Below are positions 1 to 6,036 of a DNA stretch of 10,535 bases, piece by piece; the first letter of the stretch is position 1; each line of letters opens with the position of its first letter. The notes under the pieces were generated by a model, which saw only the letters and a list, made by a program, of their open reading frames with translations, did no database searches and was not told the DNA's origin. The DNA lies in NCBI GenBank assembly GCA_937860115.1, contig CALMBI010000122.1, forward strand, positions 1-10,535, in the 5' to 3' direction. The DNA is from an uncultured Arcobacter sp. GTDB taxonomy: Bacteria > Campylobacterota > Campylobacteria > Campylobacterales > Arcobacteraceae. A program made the position numbers and the translations under genes.

Positions 1-158
1 TACTTGTTTGGTCTGATATGCTTGGATTTTTACATGGAAACTATCCAAAATTTGTTCGAAAATACCTCGATGGTACTTCACTTGTAAAAAATGCAGTAAA
101 ACACTACAAAAACGATGTTGAAACTGGACTTTTTCCAAATGACAGTGAAAAATATTAA
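1..158 (+). CDS. panB: 3-methyl-2-oxobutanoate hydroxymethyltransferase, C-terminal fragment
   Basis: This is the last 51 codons of a gene that begins outside the window; the frame starts at base 3 and ends with TAA at 156-158. The visible peptide begins LVWSDMLGF, continues with PKFVRKYLDG and ends NDSEKY. It matches the C-terminal end of PanB, where a VWSDMLG segment is followed by PKFV(R/K)(K/R)Y and a tail with the pattern FP-(x)n-Y. PanB transfers a hydroxymethyl group from 5,10-methylenetetrahydrofolate to 2-oxoisovalerate, the first committed step of pantothenate and coenzyme A synthesis in the cytoplasm. The catalytic core lies upstream and cannot be checked, so the call rests on the tail alone. 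Confidence 0.85.
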   Translation, partial: LVWSDMLGFLHGNYPKFVRKYLDGTSLVKNAVKHYKNDVETGLFPNDSEKY

Positions 159-179
159 AATTTAAATAAGGAAAGCAAA

Positions 180-1085
180 ATGAAAAAAATTGTACTACTC
201 ATATTTATGGTTGTATTTGGTTATGGATATGATTTAAAACCTATTCAAATCTCAAAAAATGTCTACCAATTTATTGGAAAAACTGAAGCTCCATCAAAAT
301 CAAATGGTGGAAATATGGTCAATACTTATTGGATTAAAACCGATAAAAGTTATGTGGTTGTAGATAGTGGACCATCGTATAATTATGCAAAAGATGCTCA
401 TAAAGCTATGAAAAAAATTGCTAATCTTCCTATTAAATATGTAGTTAATACACATATGCATGATGACCACTGGCTTGGAAACAACTATTTTAAAGAGCTT
501 GGAGCAACTATTTATGCAACACATGCTCAAGCTAAAAAGTTTCCAGTTGGAAGTGATGCTCACATGCTTAGCGTAATTACAAAAGAGGATGCTGAAAATA
601 CGAAAATTATTGCTATTGACAAATTTATTGAAAAAGATTTTTCTATGAAAGTTGATAATCTAACACTTGATTTTATCCATTTTGACTATGCAGTGCATAC
701 TCCAGAAGATGTAATGGTATACCTTCCAGAAGAAAAAACACTCATTGCTGGAGATATTTTATTTTCACAAAGAATCACATCTATTCGAGATGGAAGTGTT
801 GAAGGTGGACTCAAATCACTTGATACTGTTGAAAAAATGGATGTGAAAACTTATGCAACTGGTCATGGAAAATTTACAGACAAAACTGCTATTCATCAAA
901 TGAGAGCCTATTTTTTAGCTCTCAAAACAAGTGCTCGAAAAGCTATTGATGAGGGAGTCGATATCAATACTTATGTAAAAACCGCTGATTTTAGTGCTTT
1001 TAAAGATATGGCTATGATGGAAGTATTACACAAATCAAACCTTGGCTTTGCTTATAGTGAATATGAGTTTTTCGAAGAAAAATAA
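180..1085 (+). CDS. Exported MBL-fold metallo-hydrolase
   Basis: A 301-residue protein with the metallo-beta-lactamase fold. Residues 1-17 (MKKIVLLIFMVVFGYGY) form a basic start plus hydrophobic stretch, so it is probably exported or held in the inner membrane, although no clear AXA cleavage site is visible. The zinc motif HxHxDH is complete (H92, H94, D96, H97), followed by H173, D192 in an AGD motif and H229 in GHG. An Asp rather than Cys at the AGD position is the pattern of glyoxalase II-like and other dinuclear-zinc hydrolases, not of true class B1 beta-lactamases. The substrate is unknown; it resembles periplasmic MBL proteins of the SoxH or quinoprotein-relay type, but only loosely. 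An AAGGAAA ribosome site at 168-174 supports the ATG. It lies 21 bases after panB with no obvious promoter between, so the two may share a transcript. Confidence 0.85.
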   Translation: MKKIVLLIFMVVFGYGYDLKPIQISKNVYQFIGKTEAPSKSNGGNMVNTYWIKTDKSYVVVDSGPSYNYAKDAHKAMKKIANLPIKYVVNTHMHDDHWLGNNYFKELGATIYATHAQAKKFPVGSDAHMLSVITKEDAENTKIIAIDKFIEKDFSMKVDNLTLDFIHFDYAVHTPEDVMVYLPEEKTLIAGDILFSQRITSIRDGSVEGGLKSLDTVEKMDVKTYATGHGKFTDKTAIHQMRAYFLALKTSARKAIDEGVDINTYVKTADFSAFKDMAMMEVLHKSNLGFAYSEYEFFEEK

Positions 1086-1094
1086 ATAAACAAT

Positions 1095-1137
1095 ATATCG
1101 GATAATTTTTTACTTTTATGTAAGTTTTATCTGATAT
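1095..1137 (+). terminator. Hairpin after the MBL gene, possible weak terminator
   Basis: ATATCGGATAA at 1095-1105 pairs with TTATCTGATAT at 1127-1137 to give 11 base pairs including one G-U. A small inner stem is also possible (TTAC at 1110-1113 with GTAA at 1120-1123). It begins ten bases after the MBL stop codon, which suits a terminator, but no real T-run follows the right arm. It could equally be a structured part of the metK leader. The stem is AT-rich and would be only moderately stable. Confidence 0.35.
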
Positions 1138-1184
1138 TCTTTCGGCTCAGACTTTTAATTTAAATTTTTCTTTTCGATATTTAT

Positions 1185-1285
1185 ATGGAAAACAAAGATG
1201 GAAAACAAAACGATGGAAAACAATCAAAAGCTTTAAAAAGTTTTTGTGGAAAACAAAGGAATGGAAAACAAAAATGGAAAACAAA
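1185..1285 (+). repeat. Six direct repeats (ATGGAAAACAAA-like) leading into the metK start
   Basis: Six copies share the ten-base core TGGAAAACAA, beginning with ATG at 1185, 1198, 1213, 1261 and 1274 and with GTG at 1246. The last copy contains the metK start codon and its first codons (MENK). Start-to-start distances are 13, 15, 33, 15 and 13, a symmetric pattern around the 33-base gap. Because 13 is not a multiple of three, the copies fall in all three frames. Each copy also carries GGA, which lies 8 or 10 bases before the next start except across the central gap, so one copy could serve as ribosome site for the next. Short reading frames open from 1185 (50 codons, stop at 1335-1337), from 1198 and 1213 (stop 1234-1236), and from 1246 and 1261 (stop 1330-1332). 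Slippage duplication of the start region, translational control, or both could explain it. Confidence 0.8.
1225..1246 (+). other. Hairpin in the central gap of the metK repeat array
   Basis: CAAAAGCTT at 1225-1233 can pair with AAGTTTTTG at 1238-1246, giving nine base pairs with one G-U and a four-base loop (TAAA). It occupies the 33-base spacer between the third and fourth repeats, and its right arm ends on the first base of the GTG repeat. The stem is mostly A-T and is weak on its own. It could shape ribosome access to the last three starts, but no function is shown. Confidence 0.4.
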
Positions 1286-2509
1286 ACAACTGCCTGTACG
1301 GCAAAAAAATCGCACTACCTTTTTACAAGTGAAGTAGTAAGTCCAGGTCATCCTGATAAATGTGCTGATATTATCGCTGATAGTATTGTAGATCGTCTTA
1401 TTATTGGAGATCCAAAATCAAGAGTTGCAAGTGAAGTATTTGTAGCTGGTAAACATGTTGTAATTGGTGGAGAGGTTACAAGTAACACTCAAGTATCAAT
1501 TGAAGAATACAAACAAATTGCAATTGAAGCGTTGAAAAAAATAGGATACAACGGAAATCCTTATTTTACTAAAGAGGAGTGTTTACACCCTGATGAAGTT
1601 GAAGTACAAGTACTTTTAAATAGGCAATCTCCTGATATCAACCAAGGTGTAGATCAAGCAGATGGTGAAACTGGTGCAGGTGATCAGGGAATTATGTTTG
1701 GATATGCTGATATCGAAACAGAAGCTTTTATGCCAAGTGCTATCACATATGCAAGAATGCTTATGGAGAAAGTCTACAATTATGCACTTCATCATCCAGC
1801 AAAACTAGGTGTTGATATCAAAACTCAAGTTACGATGGATTATGGTTGCAAAGATAATTTTGAAAGCTGTAATCCACAAAGGATTGATACAATAGTAGTT
1901 TCAGCACCATGTGTGAGTTCTATGAGTATCACTGATGTTCGAACACTTATTATGGAACTTATCATCGATACAAATTTGCCAAGTAATCTATTTGATCCAA
2001 AAGATTGCACTATCCATATTAATCCTACAGGAAAATATGTATCACATTCAAGCTTACACGATAGTGGACTCACTGGTAGAAAACTTATCGTCGATAGTTT
2101 TGGTGGATACTCACCTATTGGTGGTGGTGCTCAAAGTTCAAAAGACTATACGAAAGTGGACAGAAGTGGACTATACGCTGCAAGATGGATTGCTAAACAT
2201 ATTGTTGCAGCAGGATTAGCAAAAAAATGTGTTGTTCAGATCTCTTATGCGATTGGTGTTGCTAAACCAACTTCAGTGGCTGTAGATACTTATGGAACAT
2301 ACACAACTAAAAATGATGATTCATTATCACAGTTTGTAATGGAAAATTTTAGCCTTACTCCAAATTGGATCACAAGAAAATTCAATCTTGATCATCCAAG
2401 TGAAGCAACTTTTCTATATGCAGATGTTGCTGCAAGGGGTCAGGTTGGTCAAAGTGATTATCCTTGGGAACAACTTGATTCACTCGAACTTTTCAAATCT
2501 TTCAAATAA
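1274..2509 (+). CDS. metK: S-adenosylmethionine synthase (methionine adenosyltransferase), divergent type
   Basis: A 411-residue enzyme making S-adenosylmethionine from ATP and methionine in the cytoplasm. GHPDK (25-29), QSPDINQGVD (118-127) and GAGDQGIMFGY (134-144, the first MetK signature) are clear. The second signature reads GGGAQSSKD (283-291), with Gln where almost all MetK proteins have Phe. The residues equivalent to E. coli D238, R244, K245, K265, K269 and D271 appear retained in HDSGLTGRK (262-270) and SSKDYTKVD (288-296), so it should be active. Length is slightly above the usual 380-400, with a short extra N-terminus and insertions near 100-110 and 190-200. I chose ATG at 1274. 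A TTG at 1244 opens the same frame but would only translate repeat sequence (MWKTKEWKTK). There is no strong Shine-Dalgarno; GGA at 1263-1265 lies eight bases upstream, inside the preceding repeat. Confidence 0.95.
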   Translation: MENKTTACTAKKSHYLFTSEVVSPGHPDKCADIIADSIVDRLIIGDPKSRVASEVFVAGKHVVIGGEVTSNTQVSIEEYKQIAIEALKKIGYNGNPYFTKEECLHPDEVEVQVLLNRQSPDINQGVDQADGETGAGDQGIMFGYADIETEAFMPSAITYARMLMEKVYNYALHHPAKLGVDIKTQVTMDYGCKDNFESCNPQRIDTIVVSAPCVSSMSITDVRTLIMELIIDTNLPSNLFDPKDCTIHINPTGKYVSHSSLHDSGLTGRKLIVDSFGGYSPIGGGAQSSKDYTKVDRSGLYAARWIAKHIVAAGLAKKCVVQISYAIGVAKPTSVAVDTYGTYTTKNDDSLSQFVMENFSLTPNWITRKFNLDHPSEATFLYADVAARGQVGQSDYPWEQLDSLELFKSFK

Positions 2510-2525
2510 TAAATAAACTACACAC

Positions 2526-2558
2526 TTTCTAGTCACACTTTTTTTATGTGACTAGAAA
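2526..2558 (+). terminator. Perfect 12-bp hairpin between metK and accD
   Basis: TTTCTAGTCACA at 2526-2537 and TGTGACTAGAAA at 2547-2558 are exact inverted copies with a nine-base loop that contains seven T. It starts 16 bases after the metK stop, where a terminator is expected. The base-paired 3' arm is followed by AA and CTTATG instead of a T-run, so it is not a textbook intrinsic terminator. It may stabilise the metK mRNA end or stop transcription by another mechanism. Confidence 0.5.
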
Positions 2559-2581
2559 AACTTATGATTTTAATCAACTTA

Positions 2582-2590
2582 TGCTATAAT
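2582..2590 (+). promoter_or_regulatory. Extended -10 promoter for accD
   Basis: The sequence TGCTATAAT is an exact match to the extended -10 consensus TGnTATAAT of the main sigma factor. It lies 48 bases before the accD ATG and just after the metK hairpin. No -35 box is evident, which is usual for Campylobacterota promoters. Transcription would start near 2597, giving a leader of about 42 bases, and probably continues through the thiE-like gene and rlmH. Confidence 0.7.
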
Positions 2591-2638
2591 GAACAACTTT
2601 TTTACAATAAATAATTGAGATATTCAAAGGAAATAAAG

Positions 2639-3541
2639 ATGGATTTAAAAAATTTTTTTCACAAAGTTAAAGAGGAACTTACTCATAAAGAGGCAAAAGC
2701 TTTAACTGATAATGGAAAAGGAGAGATCAAACATGCTCCAAAAGTAGAGAGTCAAAGTCACTGGATCAAATGTCCATCTTGTGAATCAATGATGTTTTTT
2801 AAAGAGGTAGAGCATCTTCACCATATCTGTCCAAAATGTAATTTTCATATGAGAATTGGTGCAAATAAAAGGATACAACTTCTTGCTGATGAGGGAACTT
2901 TTGTTGAGCATGATTCTGAACTATATCCAAACGATCCATTACATTTTGTTGATAGTAAATCATACCAAAAAAGATTGGAAGAGGCATTTAGTTCAACAGG
3001 AAAAACATCAGCTATTATGGCAGGGAGTTGTACTATCAATGGTACACCTGTAGAGCTTGTGATTTTTGATTTTTCATTTTTGGGTGGAAGTTTAGGAAGT
3101 GTAGAAGGTGAAAAAATAGTCCGAGCATGTAATAGAGCTATGGAGAAAAAACATGGTGTTATTATCGTAAGTGCAAGTGGTGGAGCTAGAATGCAAGAGA
3201 GTACATTCTCTTTAATGCAAATGGCTAAAACAAGTGCAGCTCTTAAAAAACTTGACTCACAAGGATTACCATTTATTTCAATTTTAACTGATCCTACTTT
3301 TGGTGGAGTATCTGCTTCATTTGCATTTTTAGGTGATATTATTATGGCTGAGCCAGGTGCGATGATCGGATTTGCAGGAGCAAGGGTTATCAAACAAACT
3401 ATCGGGAAAGACCTACCAGAGGGATTTCAATCAGCTGAATTCTTACTAGAACACGGAAGTATCGATATGGTTGTAGATAGAAGCAACATGAAAAAAACAC
3501 TTGGTGATCTTTTAGCTATATTTGCAAAAGATGTAGCATAA
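2639..3541 (+). CDS. accD: Acetyl-CoA carboxylase carboxyltransferase subunit beta
   Basis: A 300-residue protein, close to the family's usual length. A four-cysteine zinc ribbon sits near the N-terminus (C45, C48, C64, C67). The carboxyltransferase domain of the crotonase fold follows, with GSLGSVEGEK (150-159), GGARMQES (181-188) and, toward the C-terminus, a GGVSASFAFLGD stretch. With AccA it forms the cytoplasmic complex that moves the carboxyl group from biotin on AccB to acetyl-CoA, giving malonyl-CoA for fatty-acid synthesis. The ATG at 2639 has AAGGA at 2627-2631, seven bases away; an in-frame TTG at 2615 lies upstream but lacks such a site. A promoter of its own lies at 2582-2590. 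In C. jejuni the next gene is, from memory, rlmH; here a thiE-like gene lies between. Confidence 0.96.
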   Translation: MDLKNFFHKVKEELTHKEAKALTDNGKGEIKHAPKVESQSHWIKCPSCESMMFFKEVEHLHHICPKCNFHMRIGANKRIQLLADEGTFVEHDSELYPNDPLHFVDSKSYQKRLEEAFSSTGKTSAIMAGSCTINGTPVELVIFDFSFLGGSLGSVEGEKIVRACNRAMEKKHGVIIVSASGGARMQESTFSLMQMAKTSAALKKLDSQGLPFISILTDPTFGGVSASFAFLGDIIMAEPGAMIGFAGARVIKQTIGKDLPEGFQSAEFLLEHGSIDMVVDRSNMKKTLGDLLAIFAKDVA

Positions 3542-3559
3542 TATATTGCTTTTTCACAA

Positions 3560-4144
3560 ATGAAAATATACGCTATTTGTGATATGCAAACACTTATCAA
3601 TAAAGGGTTCTCCCTTATTGAATTTATCTCACACTTAAAAAACAAAAATCTCAATCTCGTTTATCTTCAATACAGAGATAAAGTTTTAGATATTCAAACA
3701 CAAAAAGAGAATCTCTCTTTACTGAAATCTCATCTTAATATTCCTATTATTATTAACGATAAATTAGAGCTTTTAGAGTTTGCTGATGGATTACACCTTG
3801 GACAAGAGGATATTGAAAGAGTTTTATACAGTGAATTAAAATTGAAAGACAGAGAACTTCTTTTTAAATTTTTACGGAAAAAATATCCACATAAGATTTT
3901 TGGGATCTCTACACACAATGAGGTAGAGATTTTAGAAGCAAATAGATTGCCAATTGATTATATAGGGCTTGGTGCTTATAAAACTACATCGACAAAAGAT
4001 GTAAATAAGATCCTAGGGGATAAAATTTCATATTTGGCAAAGATTTCAAAACATCCTGTAGGAGCTATTGGTGGTGTTAAAATAGATGATAATATAGAAA
4101 ATATCTCATACAATGTAGTGAGTGGAGATCTTTATGAAAATTAA
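3560..4144 (+). CDS. Thiamine-phosphate synthase (ThiE/TenI) family protein, divergent
   Basis: A 194-residue TIM-barrel protein of the ThiE/TenI family, a little shorter than typical ThiE (about 210). Family motifs run in order: QYRDK (37-41), IIINDKLEL (63-71), GLHLGQED (77-84), FGIST (114-118), GLGAYKTTSTK (136-146) and AIGGV (169-173). ThiE joins the thiazole phosphate and the pyrimidine pyrophosphate to make thiamine phosphate in the cytoplasm. The substrate-binding R39, N66, D67 and the Mg-binding D84 positions look kept, so catalysis is plausible. However, the usual GPIFPTxTK loop is replaced by GAYKTTSTK, so it could be a relative with another role. There is no clear ribosome site before the ATG, 18 bases after accD. 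Its last 11 bases overlap rlmH. No other thiamine gene is nearby. Confidence 0.75.
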   Translation: MKIYAICDMQTLINKGFSLIEFISHLKNKNLNLVYLQYRDKVLDIQTQKENLSLLKSHLNIPIIINDKLELLEFADGLHLGQEDIERVLYSELKLKDRELLFKFLRKKYPHKIFGISTHNEVEILEANRLPIDYIGLGAYKTTSTKDVNKILGDKISYLAKISKHPVGAIGGVKIDDNIENISYNVVSGDLYEN

Positions 4145-4592
4145 CATCTTTCAGATAGCAAAAAATGATAAAGATGAATTTGAGCCACTTGTGAGTAATT
4201 TTATCAAAATGGCTAGTAAATACGCCAAAATTGAGATCCATAATCTTTTTAATAATAACATCGGAAAACAACAAACTATAGGTGAAAATGAAGCTAAAAG
4301 ATCCTATAGTGAAGTGTTTGAGCCAAAACTTGCTAATGGATATAATATTGCACTCGATGTACTTGGGAAAAAACTTGACAGCTTTGGTTTTAGTAAACTT
4401 TTGGAAGATAAAGTAACAATCAATTTTTTTATAGGTGGAGCCTATGGATTTGAAAGAAGTTTTTTAGAAAAATGTGATAAAGTTATAACATTAAGTGATC
4501 TAACCATGGCTCATAAAATTGCCAATTTAGTCCTTTTAGAGCAAATCTTTCGGGGTCTTTGTATATCAAATAATCATCCATATCATAAATAA
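4134..4592 (+). CDS. rlmH: 23S rRNA pseudouridine-1915 N3-methyltransferase
   Basis: A 152-residue SPOUT-class methyltransferase, close to the 155 residues of the E. coli enzyme. The C-terminal half holds the knot region: FFIGGAYGFE followed by LSDLTMAHKIANLVLLEQIF and the diagnostic ending HPYHK. RlmH uses S-adenosylmethionine to methylate the pseudouridine at 1915 in helix 69 of 23S rRNA in assembled 70S ribosomes. The start at 4134 is favoured over the GTG at 4122 because GGAG at 4124-4127 sits six bases before it and the peptide then begins MKINIFQIAK, as expected. The gene overlaps the thiE-like gene by 11 bases, suggesting coupled translation. Its cofactor is the product of MetK, encoded upstream. 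Confidence 0.94.
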   Translation: MKINIFQIAKNDKDEFEPLVSNFIKMASKYAKIEIHNLFNNNIGKQQTIGENEAKRSYSEVFEPKLANGYNIALDVLGKKLDSFGFSKLLEDKVTINFFIGGAYGFERSFLEKCDKVITLSDLTMAHKIANLVLLEQIFRGLCISNNHPYHK

Positions 4593-4600
4593 TTTAGATA

Positions 4601-4614
4601 TTTTTGGATACAAT
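4601..4614 (+). promoter_or_regulatory. Promoter of dksA with GC-rich discriminator
   Basis: TTTTTGGATACAAT ends in a good -10 box (TACAAT, 4609-4614) 30 bases before the dksA ATG. A near-identical string on the minus strand precedes tig. Directly after the -10 box comes CCGCGC (4615-4620), a strikingly GC-rich discriminator for this AT-rich DNA. The -10 box also forms one arm of a dyad, TACAAT at 4609-4614 with ATTGTA at 4623-4628, which would span the expected start site. Confidence 0.55.
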
Positions 4615-4644
4615 CCGCGCAAATTGTAATATATAGGGAATAAT

Positions 4645-5004
4645 ATGGCTTCGCGAAAACAGATTGATGAGTTAAAAATCATTTTAGAAGAAAGACAAAT
4701 GCAAATAGAAAGCAATATCTTGGATAGTAAAAACAATATTGCTCAATTAAAAGAAAATGAATGTAAAGATGATTTTGATTTTGCAGAATCTAGTAGTGAT
4801 AGTTTCACATTAGAAGTGATCACAAAACAACAACTAAAAGAACTTGAAGAGATCAAAAATGCTCTTAAAGCTATCAAAAATGGTACATATGGAATCTGTG
4901 ATATGTGTGATGAGTTTATAGCAATTGGTAGATTAAAAGCAAAACCATTTGCAAAATACTGCACAAGCTGTAGAGAAATATACGAAGAAGAAAACAAAAA
5001 ATAA
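4645..5004 (+). CDS. dksA: RNA polymerase-binding transcription factor DksA
   Basis: A 119-residue DksA/TraR-family protein that enters the secondary channel of RNA polymerase and, with ppGpp, retunes promoters to growth conditions. Residues 5-75 form a charged coiled coil. Its tip carries DDFDFA (42-47), which fits the functional DxxDxA motif of true DksA. The C-terminal four-cysteine zinc finger is intact (C85, C88, C106, C109). It is shorter than E. coli DksA (151) because it lacks most of the N-terminal extension, as does, from memory, the C. jejuni protein Cj0125c. AGGGAA at 4635-4640 is the ribosome site. It seems to have its own promoter in the 52-base gap after rlmH. Because its promoter has a GC-rich discriminator, autoregulation is an attractive inference. 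Confidence 0.92.
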   Translation: MASRKQIDELKIILEERQMQIESNILDSKNNIAQLKENECKDDFDFAESSSDSFTLEVITKQQLKELEEIKNALKAIKNGTYGICDMCDEFIAIGRLKAKPFAKYCTSCREIYEEENKK

Positions 5005-5013
5005 GGAGTTATT

Positions 5014-6024
5014 ATGGGATTTAGAAAATATATCATTGCAACGATTTTATTTTTATTGATTGTTGCTGCATATGTATCTAGCATCAGTAGTGGTGATTTT
5101 CAAGTGAAAATTGTTGAATTGGGTATCAACAAAACTTTACCAATCTATATGTGGATAATTATGCCAGCATTGGTTTTATTTGTTGCGACTATTCTTCATA
5201 TGATTTTTTATGGAACAAAAGGTTACTTACAAAGAACTACTGTAAAAAAAGACATTAGTAAACTTGCTATGCTTTTAAACGATAGACTTTTAAATAAATC
5301 ATCAAGTATTGCTATCAAAACTCCAGAAATTAAAGAGATCTCTGATGTATTAAATACAGTAGAGATGAAAATTACAAAAGATTCAGAATCATCTCCACTT
5401 GTAGCAAGCACAGTGAAAATGATCAAAAATATTGAAAATGGAAAATATATCTCTGCAAAAGAGTTAAAATTACCAGCTGATAATATTTGGGCGATTAGAA
5501 ATACTAAAAATAGGCTACATGATGATGAAAACTATGCTATAGAAGTAATTAAAGATGTTCAAAATTATCCAACTGATCTTGTTGAAGAAGCATTTGATAT
5601 TGCACTTTCTAATAGACCTGTAGAAAACATCAAAAGATTAACTCAAAGTAAAGATCTTAGTAATAGCATGGTACAAAAACTTCTTATTAAAGATGCTGAT
5701 CAATTATCACTTACAAATCATGAGATATTGGAGTATATTGGTGATCATTCTTTTACAAATAAAGAGCTTATCACTATTGCGAAAAACTACAAAAAAACTA
5801 TGGCTCCAGAACAATTAATCTCTCTTTTTGAAGATCTTTCAAGTAAAAATGAAGATTTAACTGCAAGTTATCTTTATATTCTATTTGAATACCAAATGAT
5901 TGAAAAAGCTAGAGAAGTGTTACTCTATTCACAAAAAGGTGAATTTATGATCTTCAAAGCACTTCTAGATCTTAAAGATGCTGGAAAATACAACTATAGT
6001 ATCGATGACTTTATCATCGAATAG
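5014..6024 (+). CDS. Conserved two-transmembrane protein of unknown function
   Basis: A 336-residue protein I cannot assign. Two hydrophobic helices (about 6-23 and 43-66) are joined by a loop of about 19 residues. A large, mostly helical, charged domain (about 75-336) follows with no catalytic motif I recognise. The topology, a hairpin anchor followed by a cytoplasmic helical domain, recalls LapA-like (DUF1049) anchors, but the similarity is weak and the domain is much longer. The helical part shows loose repeating pairs such as NYPTDLVEEAFDIAL and FTNKELITIAKNY, perhaps HEAT- or TPR-like. AAGGAG at 5003-5008 overlaps the dksA stop, so translation is probably coupled to dksA. The same position in C. 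jejuni holds, as I recall, the putative membrane protein Cj0124c, so the neighbourhood is conserved. Confidence 0.8.
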   Translation: MGFRKYIIATILFLLIVAAYVSSISSGDFQVKIVELGINKTLPIYMWIIMPALVLFVATILHMIFYGTKGYLQRTTVKKDISKLAMLLNDRLLNKSSSIAIKTPEIKEISDVLNTVEMKITKDSESSPLVASTVKMIKNIENGKYISAKELKLPADNIWAIRNTKNRLHDDENYAIEVIKDVQNYPTDLVEEAFDIALSNRPVENIKRLTQSKDLSNSMVQKLLIKDADQLSLTNHEILEYIGDHSFTNKELITIAKNYKKTMAPEQLISLFEDLSSKNEDLTASYLYILFEYQMIEKAREVLLYSQKGEFMIFKALLDLKDAGKYNYSIDDFIIE

Positions 6025-6036
6025 ATCTCCTTTTTT

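Noticed and set aside
1132..1140. TGATATTCT as an extended -10 promoter for metK
   Set aside because: Only four of six -10 bases match and the string lies in the right arm of a hairpin. No better box is visible before 1185, so the metK promoter is left unassigned.
1245..1253. TGTGGAAAA reads TTTTCCACA on the minus strand, a DnaA-box-like nonamer, with related strings in the other repeats
   Set aside because: Only one of the six copies fits the TTWTNCACA consensus; the rest end in CATA, CATC or CATT. There is no dnaA, AT-rich unwinding region or other origin gene nearby.
1086..1273. A known S-adenosylmethionine riboswitch in the metK leader
   Set aside because: I see no conserved SAM riboswitch core or multi-helix junction; the region is repeats and weak A-T stems. 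A covariance-model search would settle it.
1185..1337. A 50-codon reading frame overlapping the metK start as a real small gene
   Set aside because: It has no ribosome site and consists mainly of translated repeats (GKQ and MENK units), so it is treated as part of the leader.
2526..2558. A CRP-type operator (TGTGA and TCACA arms)
   Set aside because: The arms are in the opposite order (TCACA then TGTGA) with a nine-base spacer, so it does not fit the CRP consensus.
2845..3393. Long reading frame on the minus strand opposite accD
   Set aside because: It lies wholly inside accD, has no ribosome site or recognisable domain, and accD is clearly the real gene.
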